Shown here: piece by piece, positions 52,528 through 60,656 of the stretch | Layout: the number at the start of each line of letters is the position of its first letter | Numbering within the stretch: the first letter of the stretch is position 1 | Assembly: GCF_014084045.1 (NCBI RefSeq) | Contig: NZ_CP043732.1 | Location: 1,550,001 to 1,614,000 of the forward strand | Length of the DNA: 64,000 nt | From: Microbacterium esteraromaticum | GTDB taxonomy: Bacteria > Actinomycetota > Actinomycetes > Actinomycetales > Microbacteriaceae | Direction: 5' to 3' | Notes under the pieces: generated by a model | Database searches by the model: none | The model's input: the letters and a program-made list of their open reading frames with translations, nothing else | Told to the model about the DNA's origin: nothing | Made by a program: the position numbers and the translations under genes

Positions 52528-52833
52528 ATGGATGTACTGCTCGACCGCGCGCGTCTGCGCGACGCACGTGACACGCTGAAGACCGCGAAGAGCGACTTCG
52601 ACGACGCGGCCTCGATCAACGATGCACTCGAGGATGCCATCGGCAACCCGCAGGGCAAGTCAAAGCTGCGTGACCGCGTCGGATGGTTCGAGGCGAACTG
52701 GTCGGGAAACCGGGACGACCTCAAGGAGTCGATCGAGAACGTGTACAAGCGTCTCGACGGGATCATCGACGGCTGGGATGAGTGGGAGGCGGAGGCGTCT
52801 GCATCCCTCGAAGGCAAGGAAGGCAGTTCATGA
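52528..52833 (+). CDS. Small WXG100-like partner protein, module 1
   Basis: A 101-aa helical protein with a genuine W-x-G turn (Trp58-Ser-Gly60 in FEANWSGNRDDLKE) between two long helices. The C-terminal helix ends IIDGWDEWE followed by a short flexible tail with SLEG. Trp83-x3-Glu87 sits where ESX substrates carry the YxxxD/E export signal. The ATG follows GAGAAGGATC. It overlaps the next gene by 4 nt (ATGA), so partner and effector are coupled. Paralogue of the 109-aa protein at 55867. Confidence 0.8.
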   Translation: MDVLLDRARLRDARDTLKTAKSDFDDAASINDALEDAIGNPQGKSKLRDRVGWFEANWSGNRDDLKESIENVYKRLDGIIDGWDEWEAEASASLEGKEGSS

Positions 52834-54014
52834 GCCGGTCGCCGTTCACGGGCAACGTCCTTCGTCAGTTCGAGGGGACGCCCGACACCATCGCCGCCAC
52901 GGCCGAGCAGTACAAGGAGCTCGGCGCCGCGATGAAGCGCACCGCCGACACGCTGCGTGACATCGCGTCTTCGCAGGTCAGCAAGGGCACCGACAAGCTG
53001 AAGGAAGATGCCGAGAGCATCGAATCCGATCTGCGCAAGGCCGGCATCCGATACGAGGGCACGGGCAAGGCGCTCGCGCCGTACGCGACCGCGCTGGAGA
53101 CGGCGCGCGACTGGTACACCCAGAATCACGATGCCCTCGAAGCCGCTGAGACCGCGTACACCTCAGCCTTGAGCGACCAGCAGGGCACGCTCTGGGCCCC
53201 GTCGGCCGATGCGGATGAGCAGGCGCAGAACGTGAAGGATGCGGCGGACGCCGTCGACGCGGCCGAAGACGCCCGCGACCCGCTGTGGCGGGCCTATGAC
53301 AGCGCGTACGCGGCCTGGGAGGAGGCCTTCGACAAGGCAGCCGACGGCGTCGCGGATGCGATGGACGCCGCCGACAACGATGACAGCTTCTGGGGAGCGA
53401 TCTCCGAAGCGCTGACCTGGATCGGCCGCGCGATCATCGTGCTCGCCGTCGTCGCGCTGTTCGTGGTCTCCAGCCCCTGGTCGACCATCCTTCTGGCGGC
53501 GACGCTCGCCCTCTCGGCCGTGCACCTCATCGGCACCATCTATCTCTACGCGAACGGCAAGGCCAACCTCTCGGATGTGCTGTGGAGCACGTTCGGTCTC
53601 GTCACGGCGGGAGTCGGCGGTCTCGCCGCACGCGCGCTCAAGCCGATCGCGGAGGGCGGCAAGGGGCTGCTGGCCGCGTCGCAGAGCGCATCCAAGCTGC
53701 CTGTGTTCGCGAGCGGTGTCCGCACGGCTTCGATGCCTCGTCTCGGCGGCTTCGTGAACCCGTTCTCCACGCTCGCCCGAGGCAGCGAGTGGGCCGCGCT
53801 CAGCAAATGGGGTACCGCGCTCGCCGACTGGACGGCGAAGTCGGGACCGCGCAGTGCGACGATCGCGGATGCGTGGGCGGATGTCGTCCTGCAGAGCGTG
53901 CCGAGGATCGGCGGCGCCGGGGTCACCGCACAGGGCGCCTGGTGGGGTGGCGTGCTCGGCGGTCTCTTCAGCGACAGGGCGAACCCGTTCGGCTTCTCGT
54001 TCGGGCGCCCCTAG
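52830..54014 (+). CDS. Putative type VII-secreted effector with membrane segment, module 1
   Basis: A 394-aa protein. The first ~180 residues are a helical bundle with heptads and the block RYEGTGKALAPYATALETA (from ~74), shared in weaker form with the effectors at 56196 and 60657. It resembles the N-terminal domains of WXG/LXG-type secreted proteins. Residues ~199-240 are two hydrophobic helices, and the C-terminal ~150 residues are Gly/Ala-rich (SDVLWSTFGLVTAGVGGLAA, NPFSTLARGSEW, GGVLGGLFSD). The tail is homologous to that of the module 2 protein, and I recognise no toxin domain. Membrane insertion or pore formation is conceivable but unproven. Confidence 0.75.
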   Translation: MSRSPFTGNVLRQFEGTPDTIAATAEQYKELGAAMKRTADTLRDIASSQVSKGTDKLKEDAESIESDLRKAGIRYEGTGKALAPYATALETARDWYTQNHDALEAAETAYTSALSDQQGTLWAPSADADEQAQNVKDAADAVDAAEDARDPLWRAYDSAYAAWEEAFDKAADGVADAMDAADNDDSFWGAISEALTWIGRAIIVLAVVALFVVSSPWSTILLAATLALSAVHLIGTIYLYANGKANLSDVLWSTFGLVTAGVGGLAARALKPIAEGGKGLLAASQSASKLPVFASGVRTASMPRLGGFVNPFSTLARGSEWAALSKWGTALADWTAKSGPRSATIADAWADVVLQSVPRIGGAGVTAQGAWWGGVLGGLFSDRANPFGFSFGRP

Positions 54015-54023
54015 ACTGGCGCC

Positions 54024-54581
54024 GTGCCTTTCTCGACACTGCCCAACTTCGGTCTGAACCGGGGTGGGCTGCCACTCCGGCTGGGCGTTCTGAGACTCAT
54101 CGCCGTACTCGCGACTCTGGCGACCTTCGCCCAGTGGATCGTCCCCGTCGTGGCGAGGGGCATCTTCAACGCCGGACGGATCTACTACTCCAACGAGCCG
54201 TCGAAGCTCTACGAGTCCCTGCTGCCCTGGCCCGTGCTGAGCGTGCCCGCGTGGCTCACGATCACGACGGGTCTGCTGGCGATCGGGTGCGCCTGCGCCT
54301 ATCTCCTGCTCGGCGGGCTCGAGATCTCGTCCGACATCTCGTTCATGTTCTTCGCACCATCGCTCGCGGGTGTCTTCCCGATCTTCATCGCCGCATTCGA
54401 GAAGGATCCCACCGGCGTGATCCGCACCCCCGGACCGGACGGGTACCCGATCGGATGGCACTGGGTGGTCGCTCCGTTCATCCTGGTGCTGCTCGTCGCG
54501 ACGCTCGTCGCTACGGCGCGGATGAGGCGACTGCGTGCGGAACGCCGGCGCAGAAGGGCTCAGCATGTCACTCCGGGATGA
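54024..54581 (+). CDS. Four-helix membrane protein, module 1 (possible immunity or accessory protein)
   Basis: A 185-aa protein starting at GTG 54024, with about four membrane helices (near 20-45, 75-97, 105-125, 148-168) and a strongly basic end (RMRRLRAERRRRRAQ). No known family is recognised. It occupies the same place after the effector as the 164-aa membrane protein in module 2. Encoded directly after a putative secreted protein, it could protect the producer, but it could equally be part of the export path. It overlaps the next gene by 17 nt. Confidence 0.65.
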   Translation: MPFSTLPNFGLNRGGLPLRLGVLRLIAVLATLATFAQWIVPVVARGIFNAGRIYYSNEPSKLYESLLPWPVLSVPAWLTITTGLLAIGCACAYLLLGGLEISSDISFMFFAPSLAGVFPIFIAAFEKDPTGVIRTPGPDGYPIGWHWVVAPFILVLLVATLVATARMRRLRAERRRRRAQHVTPG

Positions 54582-55173
54582 ACTCCTCGGCACCGCGGCA
54601 CCCGCGCCGATCGGATACACGCTCCTCGTTCCACCCGACTGGGGCCGTTTCGTCGCCGACGACACAGGACGAGATCAGCTCACCGAGCTCATGAGGTCGC
54701 GATTCCTGGAGGTGCACCGGCCTGATCTCTTCGGTCAGGCACGCGCCGCCGTGCACCGCCAGTGGGAGCAGCTTCGGCAGCGAGGAGCGATCGAGATCTA
54801 CATGCCGATCATCGCGCCGGTCGAGGGCGGCACGCCGATGAGCATCGTGACGGTCCCGTGGCTCGCCCAGGGGGAGTTCGTCGAGGATGTGGTCCGCCGC
54901 GCGGACGGCGCGGAGGTCGAGACGCTGGATGCCGGTGACGGCTCGTCGGTGTACCGCTGGCAGAGCGACCGCGAGGGCCGGGCCGAGACCGAGGGCGTGC
55001 TCTCCCGCGAGATCTGCTACGTCCGCCCCTTCCCCGGTGCCGGCCCGCGCAAGGGAATCCTGGTGATGGCATCGATCGTGCATCCCGGCGTCGACGAGGC
55101 CGGGCCCGCGCTCGACGGGTTCACCGCGCTCGCGGATGCCGTCGCATCGACCCTGGTGTGGAGATACGAATGA
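54565..55173 (+). CDS. Unrecognised cytosolic protein, family X, module 1
   Basis: A 202-aa alpha/beta protein of unknown family without signal or membrane segment. It begins with a beta-strand then LLVPPDWGRF, continues with a helical stretch (RPDLFGQARAAVHRQWEQLR) and beta-rich text (AIEIYMPIIAPVEGGTPMSI). The same plan is found at 57978 (RIMMPPGWSQY) and 62710 (RFRLPGRWFSV), one per effector module. This placement suggests a dedicated chaperone or assembly factor (EspG-like by analogy of position, not sequence). Confidence 0.65.
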   Translation: MSLRDELLGTAAPAPIGYTLLVPPDWGRFVADDTGRDQLTELMRSRFLEVHRPDLFGQARAAVHRQWEQLRQRGAIEIYMPIIAPVEGGTPMSIVTVPWLAQGEFVEDVVRRADGAEVETLDAGDGSSVYRWQSDREGRAETEGVLSREICYVRPFPGAGPRKGILVMASIVHPGVDEAGPALDGFTALADAVASTLVWRYE

Positions 55174-55703
55174 CCGACGCACTTCCCGAGGGCTGGCTGC
55201 CGACGCCGTTCGGCGTGCACGAGGCCGATGCCGCGCGGTTCGCGGCGGAGCTCAGCAGGATCGCCGCGGAATCCTTCCCGGGCTTCATCGACGGCGACGA
55301 GGCGCGCGGTGCCGTGGCCGCCGTGATCGCCCGACCGCGGGCGACCGCGTCGACGATAGGCCGGGTCTGGCACGTCCTCGGACCGCAGGCGACCGGCGCC
55401 GTGGTCGATCTCAGCATCGCCGAGGAGACCGATCCCGTCCCCGATTCGCCCTTCGAGTTCAGCATCCCGCAGCGGATATGGCAGTTCGACGGCGGCCGCG
55501 CGGTGCTGTCGATGGTGGCGCCGCGCGAAGGCGTCCCCATGGCGATGGTCCTGCGCGCGCAACGCGTCGACGGCGCACGCACTCTGATCGCCGACGTGTT
55601 CGACGAGCCGGCCGCGCTCGGCGTGATTCTCGACGACGTCATCACCCTCGTCGGGGGCGAGCCGCGACCCGGCGCCGACGGAGCCGAGTCGCTGTCGGCG
55701 TGA
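55170..55703 (+). CDS. Unrecognised cytosolic protein, family Y, module 1
   Basis: A 177-aa protein in 4-nt overlap with family X. No membrane or signal segment and no recognised domain. It starts EGWLPTPFGVHEADAARFAAEL and later alternates short strands. Its counterpart in module 2 is the 188-aa protein at 58538, which shares the WLPxP start, overall length and position. X and Y may form a heterodimer. It ends the module 1 operon; the next operator lies 63 bp on. Confidence 0.6.
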   Translation: MTDALPEGWLPTPFGVHEADAARFAAELSRIAAESFPGFIDGDEARGAVAAVIARPRATASTIGRVWHVLGPQATGAVVDLSIAEETDPVPDSPFEFSIPQRIWQFDGGRAVLSMVAPREGVPMAMVLRAQRVDGARTLIADVFDEPAALGVILDDVITLVGGEPRPGADGAESLSA

Positions 55704-55766
55704 TGTGCGAGATCCACGACCGGTACCCGCAGCTCGCCGCTGACTGAAGCGCGATCGGGCCTTCAC

Positions 55767-55812
55767 ATGGGGAGTGCTCCCCATCGACCGTCGTCAGCAC
55801 GGCTGTTAGATT
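55767..55812 (+). promoter_or_regulatory. Operator box and promoter of effector module 2
   Basis: ATGGGGA-GTGC-TCCCCAT at 55767-55784; extended -10 TGT-TAGATT with hexamer 55807-55812, 31.5 bp from the palindrome centre. No -35. This unit starts directly with the small partner gene and has no WXG100 gene of its own. Confidence 0.75.
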
Positions 55813-55866
55813 TCGTGAGGCGGTGGCGGATACCGCTGCCGTGCACGGACCGGAGGGGAACATCAG

Positions 55867-56196
55867 ATGGACATCATGCTCGACCTCGCACAGCTCAAGG
55901 ATGCGAAGCAGGGCCTGGAGGCGGCGATCGGAGAGTTCGAGAACGCCGCTGACACGAACGACGACCTCGAGGACGCTGTTCGTCGGCCTGCAGGGCGCGG
56001 TGATCTGCTGAACCAGGTGATCGACTTCGAGGTCGCGTGGCGCGACAAGCGCGGTGATCTGAAAGAGAACCTGACGAATATCAAAGACCAGCTCACCTCG
56101 ATCATCGACGGGTGGGACGAGTGGGACACGACGACGGCGAGTGACCTCGAAGGCTCCACGAGCACCCAAGAGGTCCGCACGGGAGGAGTGGTCTGA
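55867..56196 (+). CDS. Small WXG100-like partner protein, module 2
   Basis: A 109-aa helical protein homologous to the module 1 partner (LDxAxLKDAK..., NDDLEDAV, DLKENL). The hairpin turn keeps Trp58 but not Gly (AWRDKRGD). The second helix ends IIDGWDEWD, with Trp83-x3-Asp87 in the place of the ESX YxxxD/E signal, followed by SDLEG and a disordered tail. The stop shares a base with the next start (TGATG). Confidence 0.8.
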   Translation: MDIMLDLAQLKDAKQGLEAAIGEFENAADTNDDLEDAVRRPAGRGDLLNQVIDFEVAWRDKRGDLKENLTNIKDQLTSIIDGWDEWDTTTASDLEGSTSTQEVRTGGVV

Positions 56197-57482
56197 TGCG
56201 CTCGCCGAAGAGCGGCAACGAGCTGCAGATCCTCGAGGGCGACGGCGCGGCGATCGTCACGCGTGGCAACCAGCTGACGACCCTCGCGGAGACGATGAGC
56301 ACCACGGCGACGCAGCTCAAGAAGATCGGCGACTCGTCGGTGCACAAGAGCAAGGGCACCGACAAGCTCGCGGAGATGGCGAGCGAGACCTCCTCGGATC
56401 TCTCCGACGCAGCGACGCGGTACTCGGGCACAGGAAAGACTCTCACGACGTACGGAGAGGCGCTGAGCACCGCCAACGCGTGGCTGCGCGCCAACATCTC
56501 CGAGGTCGAGGCTGCCGAGAACGCGTACCGCACGGCCCTCGAGGAGAAGGAGGAGGCCGACCTCGCCGAGATGTACGCGAGCACGCAGGCGCAGGGCACC
56601 GATGCGGATTCCCCGGAGTCGGACGCGCTGGGAAGGGCGGAGTCCACCGCGGCGACCGCTCAGTCGAACCTCACCTCGGCGACGACCACACGCAACCAGA
56701 TGTGGGCGGAGTTCGACAGCGTGTTCGACGACTGGTCGGATGCCTATGACGCTGCTGTCGACGGGATCGAGAAGGCGATCGAGACCGCGGGCAACAACGA
56801 CGGCTTCTGGGAGTTCATCGACAACGTCCTCGAAGTGATCGCCATCGTGCTGATCGTCCTGAGCATCGTCGCCCTCGTGATCGGTGCGCCGCTCACGGGC
56901 CTGCTGGGAACGATCATCTTCGTCCTCGCCGCGGCATCCTTCCTCCTGACCACCCTGAAGTTCGCTTTCGGCCGCGCGTCGCTGAGCGATGTGGCATGGA
57001 GCGCCGTGGGCCTGCTCCCCTTCGGTGTCGGCAAGCTGCTCTCGCGTGGCGTGCCGACCCTGGCGAGTGTGGTCCAGGGCGGGCGCGGAGCCGTCACGGC
57101 CGCCATCCGGTCGAGCCTGCCGCAGGCGTCTTTGTTCCGTCCCACCACGTGGCTGACGCCCATCCGGTCGATGTTCGCTCCCGTCCAGTCATGGCTGGCG
57201 CTGCCCAAGCCCGGAATGTTCACCAACCCGCTCACCGCGATGCGGCTGGGCGCGGCCGACACCGCGCAGATCTCGACGTTCCTCAACACGATCCGCAACT
57301 CGCAGTGGGCGTCCAACCCCGGGGTGCAGCAGTTCGTGTCGTCGACGGCATCGAGCCTGCCGGGCGGGTTCCGACAGGCCATCAACGTCGCCACGTGGGG
57401 CGGCTTCTTCGGATCGGATCTGATGGGGGTCTTCGGAGTGCAGCCGGAGATCCCGGGTCTTCGAGACGTGCGGGTAAGCTGA
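56196..57482 (+). CDS. Putative type VII-secreted effector with membrane segment, module 2
   Basis: A 428-aa protein homologous end to end to the module 1 effector: an N-terminal helical bundle with RYSGTGKTLTTYGEALSTA (from ~75), a coiled region, two hydrophobic helices at ~208-256, and a Gly-rich tail (SDVAWSAVGLLPFGVGKLLS, NPLTAMRLGAADTAQ, GFFGSDLMGVFG). The tail is more divergent than the head, as expected for the effector part. No catalytic motif is seen. It is followed after 4 nt by a small membrane protein. Confidence 0.75.
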   Translation: MRSPKSGNELQILEGDGAAIVTRGNQLTTLAETMSTTATQLKKIGDSSVHKSKGTDKLAEMASETSSDLSDAATRYSGTGKTLTTYGEALSTANAWLRANISEVEAAENAYRTALEEKEEADLAEMYASTQAQGTDADSPESDALGRAESTAATAQSNLTSATTTRNQMWAEFDSVFDDWSDAYDAAVDGIEKAIETAGNNDGFWEFIDNVLEVIAIVLIVLSIVALVIGAPLTGLLGTIIFVLAAASFLLTTLKFAFGRASLSDVAWSAVGLLPFGVGKLLSRGVPTLASVVQGGRGAVTAAIRSSLPQASLFRPTTWLTPIRSMFAPVQSWLALPKPGMFTNPLTAMRLGAADTAQISTFLNTIRNSQWASNPGVQQFVSSTASSLPGGFRQAINVATWGGFFGSDLMGVFGVQPEIPGLRDVRVS

Positions 57483-57486
57483 CGGC

Positions 57487-57981
57487 GTGGTGGCGAATCG
57501 TGGTGGTGGGGCAGCGAGAGTCATGCGCATCCTGCTCGGAGTGGTGGTACTCATATCGCCCGTCCTGCTGATCGTGTACCTGATCGGGTCCCTGATCCTG
57601 TCCGGTGGACAGGTGGGCTCAGCCAAGGGTCCGATGTGGGGAGTCGTCATCCCCTATCCGCTGTTCGTCGTGTCGACGATGCAGCTCGTCGTCGTGGGCT
57701 CTCTCTCCGTCGCTCTCGCCATCGCCGTCGCCGTGACCACGCGACTCGCCGACATTCCGCGGGTGAACCGGCTGATCGGTCCTACCGTGGCGTCTGTGAT
57801 CTGTGCCTTTGGGTGGGCGCTCGCCACCCCCGAGAATCCCATGCGCTTCAATGACGGAGTCATCGGAACGCAGTGGCACACATCGGTCTTCAGCATCGTG
57901 GCGCTCGGCATCCTGCTCTTCGGCATGCGCGTGGCCCGGTCGAGGGAGCCTGCGCGTTCCGATCAGGGCGGAATCCGATGA
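57487..57981 (+). CDS. Four-helix membrane protein, module 2 (possible immunity or accessory protein)
   Basis: A 164-aa membrane protein (GTG start at 57487; an internal ATG at 57523 is possible) with about four helices: ILLGVVVLISPVLLIVYLIG, a pair near 50-80 and 95-110, and one near 130-148. It ends with a charged tail. It shares position and topology, though little sequence, with the module 1 protein at 54024. The stop overlaps the family X gene (ATGA). Confidence 0.65.
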   Translation: MVANRGGGAARVMRILLGVVVLISPVLLIVYLIGSLILSGGQVGSAKGPMWGVVIPYPLFVVSTMQLVVVGSLSVALAIAVAVTTRLADIPRVNRLIGPTVASVICAFGWALATPENPMRFNDGVIGTQWHTSVFSIVALGILLFGMRVARSREPARSDQGGIR

Positions 57982-58547
57982 CCGCGCTCACCGGATTCCG
58001 CATCATGATGCCGCCCGGCTGGTCGCAGTATCGGGTCGACGAAGAGAGCCGGCAGCGCTTCGTGGCGAAGGTCTCCGAGCGGGCGAAGGCTCTGGGGCAG
58101 CCTGAGTTCGATGTGCGGCTGCGCATGCTGGCGAACTCGCAGTGGCGTCGCCTCGAGCAGACGCGCACGCACAGCATCTACCTCGCCGATCGCGAGGTGG
58201 AGGGGCTGGCCCACCTTCCGCTGTCGATCGCCGTCCGGCAGCAGGTCGCTCCCGTCGGAGCCGACTTCGCCGCAGGGCTGCGAGGCCTCACCACGGCGGA
58301 GATCGTGACCCACGACACGGCGATCGGGCCGATCCAGCGCTGGGAGTCGACCGTCGAGGGGACCGGCGATCTCGCGGGCATCACGACCCGCTCGGTGGGC
58401 TACGGGTTCGCCCTCCCCGGAGAGCAGGAGCGACGCGGCCTCGTCTTCATCGCCTCGCTGCCGTACCCCGACGACGCAGACCCGCTGCTCGTGGACGCAG
58501 CCATCGAGCTGTCCGATTCGATCATGGAGACCTTCCGGTGGCAGTAG
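57978..58547 (+). CDS. Unrecognised cytosolic protein, family X, module 2
   Basis: A 189-aa homologue of the module 1 protein at 54565 and of 62710: N-terminal strand with MPPGWSQY, an Arg/Lys-rich helix (RQRFVAKVSERAKAL), then VRLRMLANSQWRRLEQTRTH, a strand-rich middle (GLAHLPLSIAVR) and a C-terminal helix (DAAIELSDSIMETFRWQ). The C-terminus resembles ALADAVASTLVWRYE of module 1. Cytosolic, function unknown, always beside an effector. It overlaps family Y by 10 nt. Confidence 0.65.
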   Translation: MTALTGFRIMMPPGWSQYRVDEESRQRFVAKVSERAKALGQPEFDVRLRMLANSQWRRLEQTRTHSIYLADREVEGLAHLPLSIAVRQQVAPVGADFAAGLRGLTTAEIVTHDTAIGPIQRWESTVEGTGDLAGITTRSVGYGFALPGEQERRGLVFIASLPYPDDADPLLVDAAIELSDSIMETFRWQ

Positions 58548-59104
58548 AGCCGAACTACGCACTCACTCTGGATCACAGTCGGTGGCTGCCGGTTCCGCTG
58601 GCCTTCCCGTGGGGTGAGTTCGAGACACCGGCCGACTGGGCCGATGCTCTCGCCGCGAGCCTGCTCACGGGAACCGGTGCCGAGCAGGCCGGCACCCGAC
58701 TGCTGGCCGATACGGCCCTCGCGCTGCAGGCGATGGACAGCCCGCTGCCCGGCGCGGCCGAGCGCTTCTGGCGCACGGAGTACGTCGGCGGCCGCCCGAT
58801 CGTCGCTCATCTCTACATCACCGAGACGGAGGCTGCGTCGGTGGACGACGCCCTTCAGCTCGCGAGGGCCGGCATCGGCGGGTCGGTGCAGACGTGGAGC
58901 ATTCTCGACGAGACGGCGTTCGACGTCGCGATCAGCGTGGCCGTCGTCGCGGAGATCGCGGACCAGACGATCATGGCCACGCGCTGGATCGGACTGCGAG
59001 GCGGCCTGGTCTTCCTCCTCGATCACATCGACGAGGATCCGCTGGTGCTCGAGGCCGTCCAGCCCGAGCTCGCCGCCGTCTTCCGATCGATCCGCTTCGC
59101 CTGA
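58538..59104 (+). CDS. Unrecognised cytosolic protein, family Y, module 2
   Basis: A 188-aa protein starting at GTG 58538 inside the family X gene. It begins YALTLDHSRWLPVPLAFPWG, comparable with EGWLPTPFGV of the module 1 protein, and has alternating helices and strands ending AVFRSIRFA. No membrane segment and no recognised domain. It is the last gene of module 2. Confidence 0.6.
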   Translation: MAVEPNYALTLDHSRWLPVPLAFPWGEFETPADWADALAASLLTGTGAEQAGTRLLADTALALQAMDSPLPGAAERFWRTEYVGGRPIVAHLYITETEAASVDDALQLARAGIGGSVQTWSILDETAFDVAISVAVVAEIADQTIMATRWIGLRGGLVFLLDHIDEDPLVLEAVQPELAAVFRSIRFA

Positions 59105-59130
59105 GACCACCGCCGGTCCGTCGACCCGCG

Positions 59131-59161
<31 letters not shown>

Positions 59162-59162
59162 A

Positions 59163-59209
59163 ATGGGGAGTTGTCCCCATCGACGGTGCTTGTGGGGTGT
59201 TGTTAGTTT
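59163..59209 (+). promoter_or_regulatory. Operator box and promoter of WXG100 gene 2
   Basis: ATGGGGA-GTTG-TCCCCAT at 59163-59180 and -10 TAGTTT at 59204-59209, 32.5 bp from the palindrome centre. Identical to the promoter of WXG100 gene 1. Confidence 0.75.
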
Positions 59210-59263
59210 TGTGTTGTCGGGCCGGTGGGGTCCGGTCCAATCGATTTACCGGAGGTGTTGACG

Positions 59264-59551
59264 ATGGCCGATTTCGGTGCGTCTTATGCGGAGATGGAGC
59301 AGGTGGCGTCGTCGCTGTCGCAGGCTCGTGATGACATTCAGGGTCAGCTGGACACTCTGAAGGGTCAGGTGGACACGCTGCTGGGTGAGGACTTCAAGAC
59401 GCAGCACGCGTCGGGGAAGTTCGGTGAGGGTTACGGTGAGCTGACCACGGGTCTGAAGACTGCGGTGGATGGCATCAATGACATGTCGGAGTCGCTGCTG
59501 GGCATGATGCGTGCGATCCAGGATCTGGATCAGCAGCTCGCCGGCGGCTGA
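59264..59551 (+). CDS. WXG100-family type VII secretion substrate, copy 2
   Basis: A 95-aa protein identical to copies 1 and 3, with the same GGAGGTG ribosome site. The turn motif is Phe44-Lys-Thr46 in place of Trp-x-Gly. The gene stands alone between its own promoter and a hairpin terminator, so it would provide extra WXG100 protein independent of any effector. Identity at silent positions with copy 1 (about 7 kb away) points to recent duplication or gene conversion. Confidence 0.85.
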   Translation: MADFGASYAEMEQVASSLSQARDDIQGQLDTLKGQVDTLLGEDFKTQHASGKFGEGYGELTTGLKTAVDGINDMSESLLGMMRAIQDLDQQLAGG

Positions 59552-59569
59552 ACCCGCGTCTGAGCATTT

Positions 59570-59602
59570 CGAGAGGGTCGACCACGATGGTCGGCCCTCT
59601 CG
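59570..59602 (+). terminator. Terminator after WXG100 gene 2
   Basis: CGAGAGGGTCGACCA at 59570-59584 pairs with 59588-59602 through a 3-nt loop (one G-U pair). A 15-bp stem 18 nt after the stop; no T-run. Confidence 0.8.
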
Positions 59603-59633
59603 TCGTGTACGGGGGCACCTCGTGCGGCGGGCG

Positions 59634-59679
59634 ATGGGTAGTTGTCCCCATCGCCTGCCGGGGTGGGGTCTTGTAGCGT
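59634..59679 (+). promoter_or_regulatory. Operator box and promoter of WXG100 gene 3
   Basis: ATGGGTA-GTTG-TCCCCAT at 59634-59651 (one mismatch in the left arm, but flanking GCG/CGC extends the symmetry). -10 TAGCGT at 59674-59679, 31.5 bp from the centre. The sequence between box and -10 differs from copies 1 and 2. Confidence 0.7.
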
Positions 59680-59734
59680 GGTGGTTGTCGGGCCGGTGGG
59701 GTCCGGTCCAATCGATTTACCGGAGGTGTTGACG

Positions 59735-60022
59735 ATGGCCGATTTCGGTGCGTCTTATGCGGAGATGGAGCAGGTGGCGTCGTCGCTGTCGCAGGCTCGT
59801 GATGACATTCAGGGTCAGCTGGACACTCTGAAGGGTCAGGTGGACACGCTGCTGGGTGAGGACTTCAAGACGCAGCACGCGTCGGGGAAGTTCGGTGAGG
59901 GTTACGGTGAGCTGACCACGGGTCTGAAGACTGCGGTGGATGGCATCAATGACATGTCGGAGTCGCTGCTGGGCATGATGCGCGCGATCCAGGATCTGGA
60001 TCAGCAGCTCGCCGGCGGCTGA
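59735..60022 (+). CDS. WXG100-family type VII secretion substrate, copy 3
   Basis: A 95-aa protein identical to copies 1 and 2; the DNA differs by a single synonymous C in the Arg codon of MMRAIQ. The leader and the 3' hairpin match copy 2 (59213-59608 equals 59684-60079 at a 471-bp offset), so copies 2 and 3 are a tandem duplication with different promoter regions. Its own terminator follows. Confidence 0.85.
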   Translation: MADFGASYAEMEQVASSLSQARDDIQGQLDTLKGQVDTLLGEDFKTQHASGKFGEGYGELTTGLKTAVDGINDMSESLLGMMRAIQDLDQQLAGG

Positions 60023-60040
60023 ACCCGCGTCTGAGCATTT

Positions 60041-60073
60041 CGAGAGGGTCGACCACGATGGTCGGCCCTCTCG
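60041..60073 (+). terminator. Terminator after WXG100 gene 3
   Basis: Same 15-bp hairpin as at 59570-59602 (arms 60041-60055 and 60059-60073). Confidence 0.8.
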
Positions 60074-60100
60074 TCGTGTTCGGCGCACCTCGCGCGGCGG

Positions 60101-60147
60101 GTGGGGACTACTCCCCATGGCCCGTCGGCCGCCGGCGCCGATAGCGT
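60101..60147 (+). promoter_or_regulatory. Operator box and promoter of effector module 3
   Basis: GTGGGGA-CTAC-TCCCCAT at 60101-60118 with -10 TAGCGT at 60142-60147, 32.5 bp from the palindrome centre. It differs from the consensus only at the first base of the left arm. Confidence 0.7.
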
Positions 60148-60186
60148 GTTCTCATCGGCGGATGTGCCGATACCGGAGGGGGAGAC

Positions 60187-60375
60187 ATGTCTGACGAAGA
60201 CCTGCGTGCAGCGCTGGCCGGGCTGCGTGTGCGCATTCCCGAGTCGGTGCAGGACGCCGACGCGCTTCGCGCAGAGGTGAGGGCGGCCGACGCGGCGCTC
60301 GGTGAGCGGCTTCGTGCCGCAGCGGCGCAACGTCATGCGGTCGTACGACGAGACCGGAAGGGGGCGGCACGATGA
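60187..60375 (+). CDS. Small helical protein, first gene of module 3
   Basis: A 62-aa highly charged, helix-forming protein (EDLRAALAGLRVRIPESV...) with ATG 60187 behind GGAGGGGGAG. No known family. It overlaps the WXG100-like partner gene (ATGA), so it is likely expressed with it. It may be a short adaptor; the modules 1 and 2 have no counterpart. Confidence 0.6.
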   Translation: MSDEDLRAALAGLRVRIPESVQDADALRAEVRAADAALGERLRAAAAQRHAVVRRDRKGAAR

Positions 60376-60653
60376 CCGACGTCCGGATGGACCTCGCGCG
60401 GCTGGAATCCACCGCGCGCACGGCCAGAGGCCTCGCGACGACCTTCGACGAGGCCGAGGACTTTGCAGACGACCTCGGCGGACTCACCGGGCATGGCGGC
60501 CTCGCGAACAAGATCGAGGACTTCGGGGGCAAGTGGGACATCGCGCGCGAGGATCTCCGCGACAATCTGCGCTCGCAGGCCGACTTCATGCAGGCGATCG
60601 TCGACACCTTCCGCGATCTAGACGCGCAGATGGCGCAGGAAGGCGAGGGATAG
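60372..60653 (+). CDS. Small WXG100-like partner protein, module 3
   Basis: A 93-aa helical hairpin, homologous in layout to the partners at 52528 and 55867. The turn region reads DFGGKWDIAREDLRDNL, with Trp55 but no Gly two residues later. The C-terminal helix has DTFRDLDAQ, with Phe80-x3-Asp84 in the place of WxxxE/D of the other partners and YxxxD/E of ESX substrates. It ends 3 nt before the lipase-type effector. Confidence 0.75.
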   Translation: MTDVRMDLARLESTARTARGLATTFDEAEDFADDLGGLTGHGGLANKIEDFGGKWDIAREDLRDNLRSQADFMQAIVDTFRDLDAQMAQEGEG

Positions 60654-60656
60654 ACC

